Source of the DNA: Setophaga petechia
Taxonomy: Eukaryota; Chordata; Aves; Passeriformes; Parulidae
Assembly (NCBI GenBank): GCA_024362935.1
Contig: JANCRA010000033.1
Coordinates: 5,785,001 to 5,849,000 of the forward strand
DNA length: 64,000 nucleotides
Direction: 5' to 3'
The translations under genes were made by a program, and so were the position numbers. Positions 52,031-62,839 of the stretch are shown piece after piece; the stretch's first letter is position 1; each line of letters opens with the position of its first letter. Below the pieces are notes generated by a model that was not told the origin of the DNA, did no database searches, and was given only the letters and a program-made list of their open reading frames with translations.

Positions 52031-52414
52031 AAATAAAGAAGAAACTGAGTGCTTTTTCAATATAAGTGTTACATTTCCTTATGCCAGGAGACAAACTATG
52101 CCTAGGTTAAGTCTGGACATTAATGGAAGCAAACAGCTGAATGCTGGTCCCTGGTGTTTCAATTATTCCCTCTTTAGAGGTTGTGCTTCCAAGAAATTAA
52201 AGAAACACAATTTCCCAGTAAAGATCACATTTTGCAGGCTGCTGCAATGTTTTTATTTAAAGCTGTGTGATTTGTATTTGAAGAAAAGCTCAGTTCATCC
52301 CTCTCTCTTCTCATCTGTTCACCTGCAGAGTCTCCCGGGGTCAGAGCCCAGCAGGGGCTGCAGAGCTGCTCAGCACAGGGACAGCCAAAGCAGGCTCCAG
52401 GACCAGATCCAGGT
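52031..52414. other. Intronic DNA with no recognisable gene
   Basis: Nothing recognised before the CR1 fragment that follows. Confidence 0.4.
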
Positions 52415-52660
52415 GGCTTCCAGGTATCTCCAAGAACAGAGACCTCATGGCATCTCTGAGAAACCTCCTCCAGAGTCTGACAACCCTCAGGCTGAAAGTT
52501 TCTTCCTGCATTTAAGTGCAACGTCCTGCATTTCAGTGTTAGCACCCCTTTTGTTCTGCCCCTCTCTGTGCACCTCATCTCAGCACATCCTCACAAGGAG
52601 TTTATATAAATTATAAAGTCTTCTCCAGGCTAAACAATCCCAGCACCCTCATTTCAGAAA
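52415..52660 (-). mobile_element. CR1 LINE 3' fragment
   Basis: The plus strand reads ATCTCCAAGAACAGAGACCTC, TGACAACCCTCAGGCTGAAAG, TTTCTTCCTGCATTTAAGTG and, after a deletion, CTTCTCCAGGCTAAACAATCC. This is the order of motifs in antisense CR1. The copy is diverged and internally deleted. Confidence 0.85.
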
Positions 52661-54714
52661 TACTAATAAATAAATACTAAAACAAAATACCTAAACAAAT
52701 AGTTTAGATATTTGTTTTTATTTGCTTGAATTGACTGAGCAGTAAGAAAACCCTGCCATGGCAGGGCTGGCCAAGGACACTTCTGGGTTTTCCCTGGAAA
52801 CACAACCCTGGGGGTCATGGAGGCACCAAAAAGAAAATGCAATGTGAAGCCAAATCCTCTTCAGAATCTTTGGCTAGGGCACAGAAGGTTTACATACAGA
52901 AAAAGGGATACAGATCAATTCCATTGAGCTTGCAGAGGTTCCTCCTGCAGGGCTCCACATTGGGATCCTGGGGAATCTGCCTGGAATCACAGCCACAGCT
53001 CATCCCAACCCCTCTGCCAAACCATCCAAAGCTGGCAAGGACTGGTCCTTGCTTTTCAAACACCTCTGCCTGGTCTTAGCTCTTACTATTTCCACTTGCC
53101 TGAAAATAAAAAATTCCACTTGATACAGCGATGGCCTTAATTCTGAATATTCCAGTAACCTCAAATCAAACAAACTCCCATCTTTCCCTACGTTACTCAA
53201 ATTCATTCTATGAGAAACATTAAGCAGCAGATTTCCAATGAAATCCTATCCTCTGTAGTTTTAATCTCTTCTTGCCCTTCAAATAAGACTTTTAAGTATT
53301 ATCTATATTGCTAAAATATTCTATGAGCTGTGCACAAGGCCTGTGCTGCTGTGGAACCAAGTACTCCCCCAGCTTGAGTTTGCAATGAAATAAATTCCAT
53401 CTAAAAAAACATGAGACTCATTTCCAGGGTAGAAATTAAGGCAGAAGGAGGCCTGCACATAAATATCAATGAAATTAGGCAATGAGAACTGGCATTAGGT
53501 CAATGAAAATTAGGCAAGAAAATATTTCACTGCTAAAATAAATAAGTTTCAATTGCCACATGCAAAACCGTAATTTCCAGAATGCTTTCAGCATCTGCTC
53601 TGTGAGATCAGAGCTCATGAGCTCTGTCAGTGACAGTCAATTCCTGTACAAAGAACTGACTTTAAAATTAACATTTTCCAACCTTAAAAGCCCTAAAATG
53701 ATCAGCTTAGCGTTCAAAACAACAGGTATTTCACAATAAATAACTAATTGATACTGTTCCAGACACAGCTTATTTTCTAAAAGCCTAAGCATAAATAAAG
53801 AAATGAATAAATTATTCAACAGAAATTGTTGTTTCATCTTTTTCCTTAATACCTATCTAGAATGCCTAATTTGAAGCAGTACAATTCTCTAACAGACAAA
53901 TCCCTGAAAAAACAGAGAAGCTTCAAGTCTGTTGTTGAAGAAGTAGATTTATTCAGATAAAAATCAGTTAACTCCCCAGAATGCAGAAAAATGTAATTTT
54001 GCTTGGGTTTGAGGAATTTGGTTCAAAGCTCTGAACTAGAAAGCAATATATACAGTTATTAAACAGTGTAAGGGGATTAACTCTACAGAGTGTTATTGAC
54101 TACTCCAGTCTCATTAACTGCAATTTTATTTAGATAAAAATGTCATCTTAAACATCATTTTTGTGTCAGAAGTTAGATCTGAAGAACAACATTAAAAATA
54201 CATAGGCAGCAGCAGCTCCCTGCTCTGCAGCAGCTCTTTCTGGGGTCTCCCCTGGAACTCATGATGGAAATGATGGTTTTGATTTGCAACGAGCCCATCA
54301 CGAGAAACTGCTTTTAGAAGAAGTTGTCCAGCAGAATGTGAGAAGAGCTTTCTGAGAGGCAGCTCCACTGGAGCTTGTGCAAGCTGAACACAGAGAGATG
54401 ATGCCTGCCTGCCTCCCTTTGCTCCAAGAAAGGAGTGAAGAAAGGTGAGGATGAGTTCTGGGCTCCAGTGGCCGCTCTCCTACTTTCAGATGTTATTAGG
54501 GAACTGTGAAGCTAATTATGTGTACAATAACTGCAGTAACTGCTTTGCATGCAGAATCACAGACCAGAAAATAATGAAAACACGAATGGAAAAGCCTCTC
54601 TGCTTTTTTCAGCTCTGAGCAGCTTGGAGAAGGCACTGGCTATTCCAGGAGGCTGCAGCAGAGCTGCTGCAAGCACCGAGCAACCCTAAGAGGTGCTCAA
54701 CAACTTCACCAAAC
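52661..54714. other. Intronic DNA with no recognisable gene
   Basis: AT-rich; no exon or repeat family recognised. Confidence 0.5.
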
Positions 54715-54815
54715 ACCAGAACAAATCCAGCCTTGCTCAGGCTCTTCCCTTCCCAAAAGCATCAGAACAAATCCAGCCTTGCTCAGGCTCTTTCCTTCCC
54801 AAAAGCACCCCTAGG
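54715..54815 (+). repeat. 50-bp tandem duplication, 2 copies
   Basis: CACCAGAACAAATCCAGCC with its following TTGCTCAGGCTCTTCCCTTCCCAAAAG sequence is repeated immediately as ATCAGAACAAATCCAGCC. The two copies are almost identical, so the event is recent. Confidence 0.9.
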
Positions 54816-57800
54816 ACACAGCAGAGGGCATCTGGACATGACTGTGGGCAGGGCAGCCTCAGACATCCACACATCCTTCAGAGCCCGTGCAGACCAAGCT
54901 CCAGCCAAAACTGACAGCAGATGGGTTCTGGGTATTTTCTGGATTCTAAACCCAGGAAAAGTGGGAAGCCTGCACCATCTACAGCATTCTCCACCATCCC
55001 AGGGAGATTGTGGATGCTAGGGTTTTTTGGTCCATGCAGTCACTATTTTCTGAACAGCATTCACAGCCTTCCTAAGTTTTAATATTGGATGTGGTGAGGG
55101 CTTAAAAAGGATGGAGGTTTTGAAATCTCAGTGGAGAGAACAAAAAGCTTTTGACCATGAAGAACATCCTATCTCTCAAAAACTTACAAGACATTATCTC
55201 TATAGTGAATTCTTCTTTAAAAAAAAAAAAAAAAAGCGGTATTCCAATAAAGCTTTTATGTATTTTTTTTTTAACCAAAAATCATGCTAGTAAAAAATCC
55301 TAGAATAGAAGCAATTACATTTTTATGCATTTGCATGAGCTTGGCTAACTTTGGTTTCATACATTTGCTTAGAGCAGAACATGCTGGCAGAGTTTATTCA
55401 TCTCCTCATATGAAAATAAAGCGTGCTGCCACACACTTGTCCCCAAACGTGGCTGCCCACACAAGAGAAGTTCCCCTGCTCCACCAGCACAGGCACTGCT
55501 CGGGCTGGGCACAGAAACATGAATCACTGCACACCAAGGGATGCACAGAAAACACAACAAAGTGGCTCTACCTCTCATCTGCTCATGTTGTCTGCTGTGA
55601 GTTGTTTTGTTTAAGTGTGTTTGAGAGGTGCTGGAGCCATGGTGGGGCCACACTGGAGGAATAATGCATTCAACACCCTGATGTCAACCCACCCATGCCC
55701 AGTCACCACAGCCTCACACCGTGCCAATTAAACCTTAACTCCTAATTCTGAAAAACATCCTTTCTTACTAATCACAATCTTAAAAAACACTACAAAAATC
55801 CAAAAGGGCACAAAACCAATAGCAAGAGTATCATACTGCTCACCACTTACAGCATCCTTCTCTGCCTCCTTCCCCAAGAGGCCGCTGGTCTTCATCATTC
55901 CCAAACACTGAGTTCACATCAGGAATCAGATCCCCTGGGACACTGCTGAACTGCTTCAGTGCAGCCCCACATGGCCCTGCTCCCCACCCCTCAGGACCAA
56001 TGTTCTCACCACGCTAAGTTAACATGAATAATTAACAAAGAGGAAAAGATCCCCGCGCCACAATCGTCCTCTGCCATACTGCAGACATGGAGATCTTTCC
56101 CTTAGGCTAAAGAAGAAAATACTTAACGAAGCTATCTTAAACATTATCATGCATCAGTGATCAAGACTAAGTTTATTATCCTGCAAACAAAAACAAAGAC
56201 AAAAAAGTATAACAGATTACACCCCAGTAGCTTTCATTAAGAGAAGCAGTGATGGCATTTCTGAGGAAGGCACTGGCTCCACAAATCACCTCAGCTACCA
56301 CCCCACTATCAGACCACAGTGTTGGCAGTGATGTGCAGCGTGTGGTATTTGTGGCACTATTGGGGAAAACTATTTTAAGTCTAATTAACATGAAATTTTT
56401 AGAATGCAGATGCTTTTCATTTATACATAAAACAAAATGCCGTGACATTTCTCCCATCCATTTATCATAAACAAGTTAATTACTGTGTAACAAATAGCTC
56501 CTGCTAGAATCTGTATGTTTTGAGCATGTTAGGGAGCTGACTCAGGCAAATAAGATGAACCACAAAGTAGTAGCTAATAGCTTACGGCATACTTAAAATA
56601 AAACAATGACTCTGTAAAAGCTCTTGTTGTCAAATTAAGGCTAAGCTATTTCCATTGGAATAAACCAATTATAAGCAGTGATTATCTGTTTAACTTGATT
56701 CAAACCTAGAATACTATAAACACTTTCATTTTGATGCATTCATAACAGTGCATACATTTGAGAGCTGGATCTTGCAAAGCTTAAAAGGGAAATGCTCGGT
56801 TTATTTATTGCCACACAGAACCATGAACATTGAAATTTCTCCATGGTGTGGAGGAATTTCACCATCATGCTGAGGGCTGCATGCTGCCTGATTTCTGATG
56901 GACAAAAACCTTCAGGGATAAACTGTCCCAGGACTGCCCACCTCTCCTTCCTAAGGACAAGGTGAACATTATGCATAAAAACCTCATGTTCACTCTGTGA
57001 AATCCCCCAAGAGCCACCCAAGCTACAGACACGCTTTTTCCAACCCCCAGATTCCAGGAAAGCACTGACAGGTGAATTTCTGCCTACTTTCTTTCTTTTT
57101 TTTTTTTTCCTTTAATTCAGGCAAACAGTCCCATTTGGCCTGCAGATGAATTACTGAATGCTGATGAATAAGATGGTGGTAGCTGCTGGCAGCAGAGCTT
57201 TGCGTGGTAAGATGGTGTGAAATAGTACATATGTCAATCTATCAAACATGATAATGTAAGCAATCTGAACCCATTTTTGGTCTGAACTATTGTACAATAC
57301 TTCACCCAGATGGAAGAAAGAGATAAACATTTTATGCTTCAGACACATCAAGTGCTAGAAAGTAAAATTAAACCTAAACTGGAAAACTACCAATTTTACA
57401 TGCTAGAGTATATATAAAGAACAACACAAGCATGAAGAAGAATTTTCTTGCCCATTATTGTATAAATTAATTAGATATATTTGCTTTCTATGATAAACAA
57501 CAGCATGTATTTGACTGTAGATTAAAAGGTGCAAAGATGATAGTTTACTTATTAGCAAACACAGCACTTGCACTTTTTTTCTTCCTTCTTTTGTTGAGAA
57601 AATGCTTTTAAATCATGGAACCTGTTAAAACGTTATCAGGACATGAATTTACAAGTGGGGCATGGATACATAATGTCCCCAGGGTGAGTTCAGCCCTAAA
57701 TCAGAGGCAGAGTTGCCATGACTAATGTAAAACTACAACTGGTCCCTACAGGATAAAATCAAATAGAAATATATTTTCATTCAAATCAACTTGACAGCCT

Positions 57801-58619
57801 GTGTAAATATAATTTCATATTTTAAAATTATCAGTTAAACCAGAAATGAAATGACAGCCACTGTACTGTTTTGAAAGTCACAGCCACCCAATGCCATTGA
57901 GCAGACCCTTCTGCTCCATCCCTGTTGTCCACCTCCATAAACACAGCACCATTTATCAAGCACTAAACTGCAAAAAATCCACTCTTCTGAGCAAATATAT
58001 TTATGACATAGCTTTCTACAGTACTCAGAGAACATTTTTTATCAAATAATTTGCAAAGCTAAAAGAGCATGAAATCTACGCAGTTTCCAGACTGACCTGT
58101 AAAGCCGCCTCCACATTTAGGAAAAATTGCTACAAAGTGTGTAAACTATTGGTATTTGGTCTCCTTAGGGTTGCATAATCTTGAGCTTGTCCATCCCAAT
58201 TCCCTCACTGGTTACCCTTCAAACTAAAAATAAACTCCCCAAGGTCTACTAATTAATGCCAGGCCAGTCAAGAGAATTCCTGAACAGCAACACTAAGACA
58301 ACTGGGCACAGAAACAAAAGTGATTGCCAGCTCATGCAGAGCAAAAATGTCCAGTCCTGGATTCTGCTGAAGCCAGAGAGAACACTGACAACTCTCCCTC
58401 TCTTCTGAGAAAAATCAAAGTAACAGAGCAGGTGTTTGGTCTGGAGGAAGACAGAAATCCCAGCTTTCTGGCACAGAGACATGCGTGCACGCAAATTGTG
58501 CTCAGGAAAACACTGCAAAATACAGTTATAAAGCCTGGAGTACAGCTCCAAGTCCTGATGTGCTCCCCAACTTCTTGGGCTGTTGTGGGATTCTGATCTT
58601 CAGAAATTCTCTTGGAATA
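54816..58619. other. Intronic DNA with no recognisable gene
   Basis: It contains A/T runs at about 55217-55235 and 57098-57109, and a small CpG-retaining patch at 56040-56130. No exon recognised. Confidence 0.5.
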
Positions 58620-58980
58620 AAGTATTTTTCTGTGGCATGCAAATATAAAGTTTAATTATTTTTAACTTGAAAAGGAGACGGAGCAATACACAGGATAATC
58701 TACTGTTATTTGGATTATGAAGACATCTTAGAGTTTACAAGCACAAAAGTGGTTATAATCCTGCAATTACTATAAAGCTAATTGGTAGTTTCTTTTTGCC
58801 TGTGTTTTCATGTTGTCAGTGGGGCAGTAATGAAAATGAATGCCACATTTGTGAACAGAATGTCTGTAGGCTTGTTTACCACATTTCCAACAACAACGTC
58901 TGCTTTATCATCCATTTCAAAGCAGAGATAATTTAGGGATCTTTGAATTTCATACATAAAAATACATTCTAAAATATCAG
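58620..58980. promoter_or_regulatory. Candidate proximal intron 2 enhancer
   Basis: This segment, 280-640 bp downstream of exon 2 in CDH4 orientation, holds a perfect octamer ATGCAAAT (58637-58644; POU-factor site). Several homeodomain-type TAAT cores follow (TTTAATTATT, GATAATCTAC, TTATAATCCTGC, GCTAATTGG). It is free of repeats. Classical cadherin genes are known to carry enhancers in intron 2; the assignment here is an inference. Confidence 0.3.
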
Positions 58981-59259
58981 ATGCAGAGCTCCTTCAGACA
59001 GGGTGGGAGTGGGAGACTCAAGAGTGAAGTGATGACCTCACATGGTGTAACAAACAATCCACCTGAAGCAGACAGCAGCGGACTTGGAATGATTCATCTG
59101 TATTCAAAACTGTGCTCAGGTAAACCACTTAGTGTTTCATCCTCCTACAAACATAATTCTGCAGACAATTTCACCATCAAAACCAGCATCTTTAAGCATC
59201 CTTTCACCTCCTGAAAATACAGTCATTGCAGAAGCTATTAAGCTTTTTATTCCACTTAC

Positions 59260-59371
59260 CTTTGAGCAACTTCTGCCCTTCCATGATATTCTGGGAGATG
59301 AATGCTGTGTAGTCTTGTTCTGAGAAGCCAGGCTTGCATGTGGGTCTAACTGTAAGATCCCCATTGTGTGC
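59260..59371 (-). CDS. CDH4: CDH4 (R-cadherin) exon 2: N-terminus of the prodomain
   Basis: This 112-bp exon encodes 37 residues plus one base of the next codon. It begins [15 protein letters not shown] and ends EGQKLLK. The acceptor is a pyrimidine-rich tract ending CAG (59374-59372) and the donor is GTAAGTGG from 59259. Joined in phase to exon 1, it gives the start of the cadherin prodomain, which is removed by a furin-type protease before the adhesive EC1 domain is exposed. From memory, the chicken R-cadherin precursor is nearly identical here, and human CDH4 shares the AHN-DLT, TCK-GFSE and ISQNI-EG-KLL pattern. CDH2 (N-cadherin) has a clearly different sequence at this position, so the paralogue call is firm. 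The single cysteine belongs to the conserved prodomain set. The next exon, expected to begin with the VKF residues, is not in the window. Total coding sequence present: 59 of roughly 900 codons. Confidence 0.96.
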
Positions 59372-61368
59372 CTGAAAAAAGAAAACAAGGAAAATGCACA
59401 CCATGACTTTTGTCATTTGGGAAAACATTTTGCACCCAGTGATGAAGTGTTTAGGCATGAGCAAACCTGAACAGTAAAGCAGTGTGCAAGTAGAAGTTGC
59501 TTGTGTTAGAGTGCCTATCTGTTGGAGTGGATCCATACTGTAGCTGCAAAAAATAAAATGGGCCAGCAATAGTTGCCTGACTACAAGAGAGCATTGTTTG
59601 TAGGAAGGCTGGGATACTGGGCACTGTCAGAAGAGGGGAGGAAACAAAGAGCAGCAATTCATCAAGGCGCTGTGCTCGCACTGGAGACACGCAAAGGCCT
59701 GATGTTGCAACATCCAAACCACCGAGGTCTGCTACTGAGAAACTGGGCAGACCCCAGCATGGAAGGGAAAGAAACACAGGAGACTGCGACCAGGTGAGGA
59801 CACCCTTCCTTCTCCCTCACCCTTCCAGCAGCATCCCAGTTTCTGCCTGCAGCAGCCTCTGGGACCCTCTAGGCTCTGCTCTTGCCCCGGCAGTGGGAAG
59901 GAATGGAGGGATTCCCAATTAGAAACCTGATAATGCACAGAATCGTGCACAACGTGCCAGCACCCAGAGGGACGCAGCCAACAAAACACTCAGCTGCAAC
60001 TTTGGACTGAGCAGAGCATCCAGCCCCCGCCACAGGGACGGGGCAGTGCAGTCAGAGCAGCCCGGGCTCCTTGGGATTCCCCGGCAGGGAAGGTCCCAGA
60101 CCCCAGCTCCAGAGGAACTCGCTGACAGCACACAAGCCCGTGATTTATGCGTGCAGAGTGCCAGGTGATTTACGCACTAACAAGTGCTGGTGGCAGGGGA
60201 TTTCTAACGCGCCCGGGCTGTCGGTAGAGCCAGCCAGAGCATCGCTTAGCGATGCTGCCGGCACCTCCGCCGCCTCCAGAGCCGGCAGCGCCGGCTGCAG
60301 CCGGAGGAGCGGGAGCGGCGCCTCCCCGCAAAGTGCAACTCCGGGCGGGCACCTGCCTCCCCGGGGAGCGCCGCAACCCCCGCGCCCCCAGACTGCGCCG
60401 CACCACACACACAGAAACCAGCAGCAGAGAAGGAAGGGTCCTTTCGGATGAGCTTAGTAAGCAGAACACAAGCCAATGTACTCGGCTTAAAATCACGCTC
60501 GGGAGACGGATGCCAGCTACTGCATGGGAAGCGCAAGGAAGCGGCGGCTCTGTTGGACTCTGACCGCGGCTGGCAAGATGTTGCCATTAGGAAACATTTC
60601 AAAGGGTCTCACCGAGCATAGCGGGCTTCCAATCTGAAATCGCCCCGTTATTAGAGCGGTGCTCGCCAGACGAGAGCGCATCGGGGCTATTCCTGGGCAC
60701 CCAGCAGCCTCCACGAGGCTCGGGACATCCTCACGGATGCTACTTGGCACCGGGGGATTGAGGCAGAAAAATAAGCGGCTCTTGTTCCCGCAGCCAGCCC
60801 GGCTCCAAAGCCAGCAGCCGCCCGGCTCGCTCGGTAACACTGCAGCCACGCGTTCAGGCGCTTGTTGATGTTCTACAGAAACCCTTCAATTTCAGGCGCC
60901 GTGGGAATAAAACCCTAAAAATCCCCAAACTTTCAGAGCATCACCACCGGGCCCGCTCGGTTGGGTTTATGGGCTTGTAAAAATAAAAGTTAGGGGCTGC
61001 AGCGGGCGCGGGCTCCGCGGGGCTCGGCGGGGAGCGCGGCCGCGGGGGCTCGGCGGGGCTCGGAGCGGCTCCGCGCCGGGACGCGCCGCTGCCCCCGAAG
61101 TTTCTCCGGCGAGGCGCAGCGCGGAGCGTACTTGTGCCGGCACCGCGGCGGCACCTGAGCGGCGGCTCCAAAAAATCAACAATTAAAAACTGCACAGCGG
61201 CGATTCGATTTTTAAAAAAAGGAGGTGCGGAACGGCGGCGCGGCGGGGACAGCGGCATGAGCTCCGCGCACCCACCACCACCATCACCTTCACTCCCCGA
61301 GCCCGAAGTTGCCGCGGCGGGCGCGGAGGAGCCGCGGCGGGGATGGCTCCGCGCCCGTTTCCACTTAC
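59372..61368 (-). other. CDH4: CDH4 intron 1
   Basis: This intron of about 2.0 kb separates the signal-peptide exon from the first prodomain exon. It has a GT donor at 61368 and an AG acceptor at 59373-59372. The right half (about 60140-61368) is CpG-rich and belongs to the promoter island. The left half (59372-60100) is of ordinary composition. Open frames in it have no recognisable domain and are explained by low stop-codon density in GC-rich DNA. Confidence 0.9.
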
Positions 61369-61434
61369 CGCCGCCGAGCCCCAGACGGGCAGGAGAAGCA
61401 GCAGCAGCAGCCGCCGCCTCGGGCCGGCGCTCAT
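61369..61434 (-). CDS. CDH4: CDH4 (R-cadherin) exon 1: start codon and signal peptide
   Basis: This is the first coding exon of R-cadherin, a classical calcium-dependent cell-adhesion protein of the plasma membrane. On the minus strand, ATG at 61434-61432 opens 22 codons: Met-Ser-Ala-Gly-Pro, three Arg, seven Leu, then Pro-Val-Trp-Gly-Ser-Ala-Ala. This is a textbook signal peptide (basic n-region, Leu-rich core, small residues before the cleavage site). The exon ends at a consensus donor, GTAAGTGG, starting at 61368, in phase 0, which matches the phase of exon 2. The start context GACATGA has a purine at -3. The frame stays open for 438 bp upstream to another ATG (61872), but that stretch crosses GC-box promoter sequence and a triplet repeat, and 61434 gives the signal-peptide length expected of the family. 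The assignment to CDH4 rests mainly on exon 2, because cadherin signal peptides diverge quickly. Confidence 0.9.
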
Positions 61435-61539
61435 GTCCGCGGCGGGCGGCTCGGAGCGGATCGGAGCGGCGCCGTACAGCGAGGAGCGGAGCGGAGCCGG
61501 CCGGGTCCCGCGGCCGCTCCGGGCTGCAGGTGAAGCGCC

Positions 61540-61625
61540 CGCCGCGCGCCGCCGCCGCGCCCCGCCCCGCGCGCGCGGGCACGCGCCGCTTAAAGCGACA
61601 GGCGCCGCCCCGCCGCGGGGGGGAG
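61540..61625 (-). promoter_or_regulatory. Probable CDH4 core promoter with GC boxes, TATA-less
   Basis: About 110-190 bp upstream of the start codon lies a cluster of GC-box sequence. On the minus strand, GGGGCGGGGCG is read near 61557-61568 and CGGGGCGGCGCC near 61602-61614, matching Sp1/KLF sites. There is no TATA box at a suitable distance; the nearest AT-rich motif is a short TTTAAG at about 61583. The transcription start site cannot be fixed from sequence alone. Confidence 0.55.
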
Positions 61626-61636
61626 CGCGGATGAAG

Positions 61637-61680
61637 GTGATGATGATGATGGTGGTGATGATGATGATGATGGAGGAGGG
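61637..61680 (+). repeat. GAT/GGT trinucleotide repeat upstream of CDH4
   Basis: An imperfect (GAT)n tract with GGT interruptions runs into GGAGGAGG, about 200 bp upstream of the start codon. On the CDH4 strand it reads as CAT/ATC repeats. It probably lies in the promoter or 5' UTR and could vary in length between individuals. Confidence 0.8.
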
Positions 61681-61904
61681 GGAAAGGGGTTCGGCGGTGC
61701 TGCCGCTTCCTCTCTCAGTGCTCTGCCGAGCTCCGCGATCCGCGGGAGCCTCGTCTGTCCGGAGAAGAAACTTACGCGTCCAAATTGTCGCGAAAAGCTG
61801 ATGTGTTGGTGGGAAAGCAGCACAAACCAGCCGGCACATGCAGGGAGATCGTGGGTTCACATCACAGGGCACGCTGCTGATGATGCCAAGGCTGCGGTTT
61901 GATC

Positions 61905-62190
61905 ACTGAAGGATTGGGTTTGAAGATCTGTGCCCCTTCCAGCTCAGGTTCGGGGGTTCCCTGATCATCATGTCCAACCACCAACCCAGCAGTGCCGCTG
62001 TCACCCCCAAACCATCACCCAGCACCAGATCCTGACAGCTCTGAAGCACCTCCAGAGATGGTGATTCCACCACTTCCTGGGCAACCCATTCCAATGCCTG
62101 ACCACCAGAAGAGTGAAAATTTTTCCCCATGTACAATCTCAATCTCCCCTGTCTCAACCTATGGTGATTTCCCCTAGCCCTCTTTACATG
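61905..62190 (-). mobile_element. CR1 LINE 3' end in the CDH4 upstream region
   Basis: The minus-strand translation still shows the CR1 ORF2 C-terminal region (VVESPSLEVLQS, then WWLDMMIREPPNLSWKG). On the plus strand, CCAGAGATGGTGATTCCACC and GGGCAACCCATTCCAATGCC are classic antisense CR1. The copy is 5'-truncated. It lies about 470 bp upstream of the CDH4 start codon, just outside the CpG island. Confidence 0.85.
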
Positions 62191-62839
62191 TGCCCACAAG
62201 GGAACAAGCAGCATATCCAGGGGAAATTAACACAGCCCTGGAAAGATGTGCTCAGTGGGCAAGAAACTAACATGGCCAGGTGAAAACCAAGTGTATCCCA
62301 TGAGGAAAAATAAGTATTCACAGGAAAATATCTACGTCCATGAGTGCATCATGTGAGGAGAGCAGAGCCCAGGCTGTGAGGGAAAGAAACATGGCATGAG
62401 GGAGGAGTAGCAAATCTACAAAAAATTACATATTGGGGAGGAAAAATCTGATCTATCCAGAGATGAAAAAAGCAGGATGGGGTAGAGAAATGGGTAATGC
62501 CAGGGCTGCCTCCTCAACCGTATCTGTGAACCAGCCTGAGCCTGGCCCTGCTTCTTTTAGAGGAAAATAGGCTTGTCAGGCCTAATCCACATCCACATCA
62601 GTAGCAGAGGAAACTAACTCCACTAAACTAGCAAATTTCTGGTGTAAAAATAAAGGCAGATCAACACAGGGTCAGAAAGTGAAACTTCAGTCAATTTCAC
62701 AGAAAACTGAAAGCAGTGGTTTCAAGCAGAGTGTGGCTCCTTCTCTCTTCCTACAGCAGGGCCCTGGCTCCCAAACCCCATCCCATCCTTTCCTGCTCAA
62801 GGCCACAAATAGGAATTCCCAGGCACGAGTGTTTTGTGC
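62191..62839. other. 5' flank of CDH4, nothing recognised
   Basis: No exon or repeat family seen between the CR1 and the candidate element that follows. Confidence 0.4.

Larger units (their letters stand above)
1..59259 (-). other. CDH4: CDH4 intron 2, 5' part (continues past the left edge)
   Basis: Everything left of the exon 2 donor (GT at 59259-59258) appears to be intron 2. I searched the translated open frames for the exon 3 signature expected after LLK (VKF-N-C, YETNS-DFKV) and for cadherin repeat motifs (DRE, DXNDNXP, LDRE). None is present on either strand. The intron is therefore at least 59.2 kb. A very long second intron is typical of classical cadherins such as CDH2 and CDH4, where it is known to carry regulatory elements. 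No other gene can be supported inside it. Confidence 0.85.
60140..61700. promoter_or_regulatory. CpG island spanning CDH4 exon 1 and intron 1
   Basis: CpG dinucleotides are dense here and sparse in the rest of the window. There are two dense parts, about 60200-60860 and about 60950-61620, joined by slightly less rich DNA. The island covers exon 1, the proximal promoter and most of intron 1. This fits a constitutively unmethylated promoter of a developmental gene. The limits were judged by eye, not calculated. Confidence 0.85.

Noticed and set aside
1..59259. Further CDH4 exons or a nested gene in intron 2
   Set aside because: No cadherin motifs, no exon 3 signature and no multi-exon chain were found on either strand. 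Short exons of unknown genes cannot be excluded by eye.
59573..59797. 74-codon plus-strand frame ending near a GTGAGG donor, considered as an antisense exon
   Set aside because: No acceptor, no domain and no partner exon seen; a single donor-like site is common by chance.
60941..61634. Long Arg/Ala/Pro-rich frames in the CpG island (213 and 166 codons)
   Set aside because: GC-rich promoter DNA has few stops. The translations are low-complexity and overlap on both strands.
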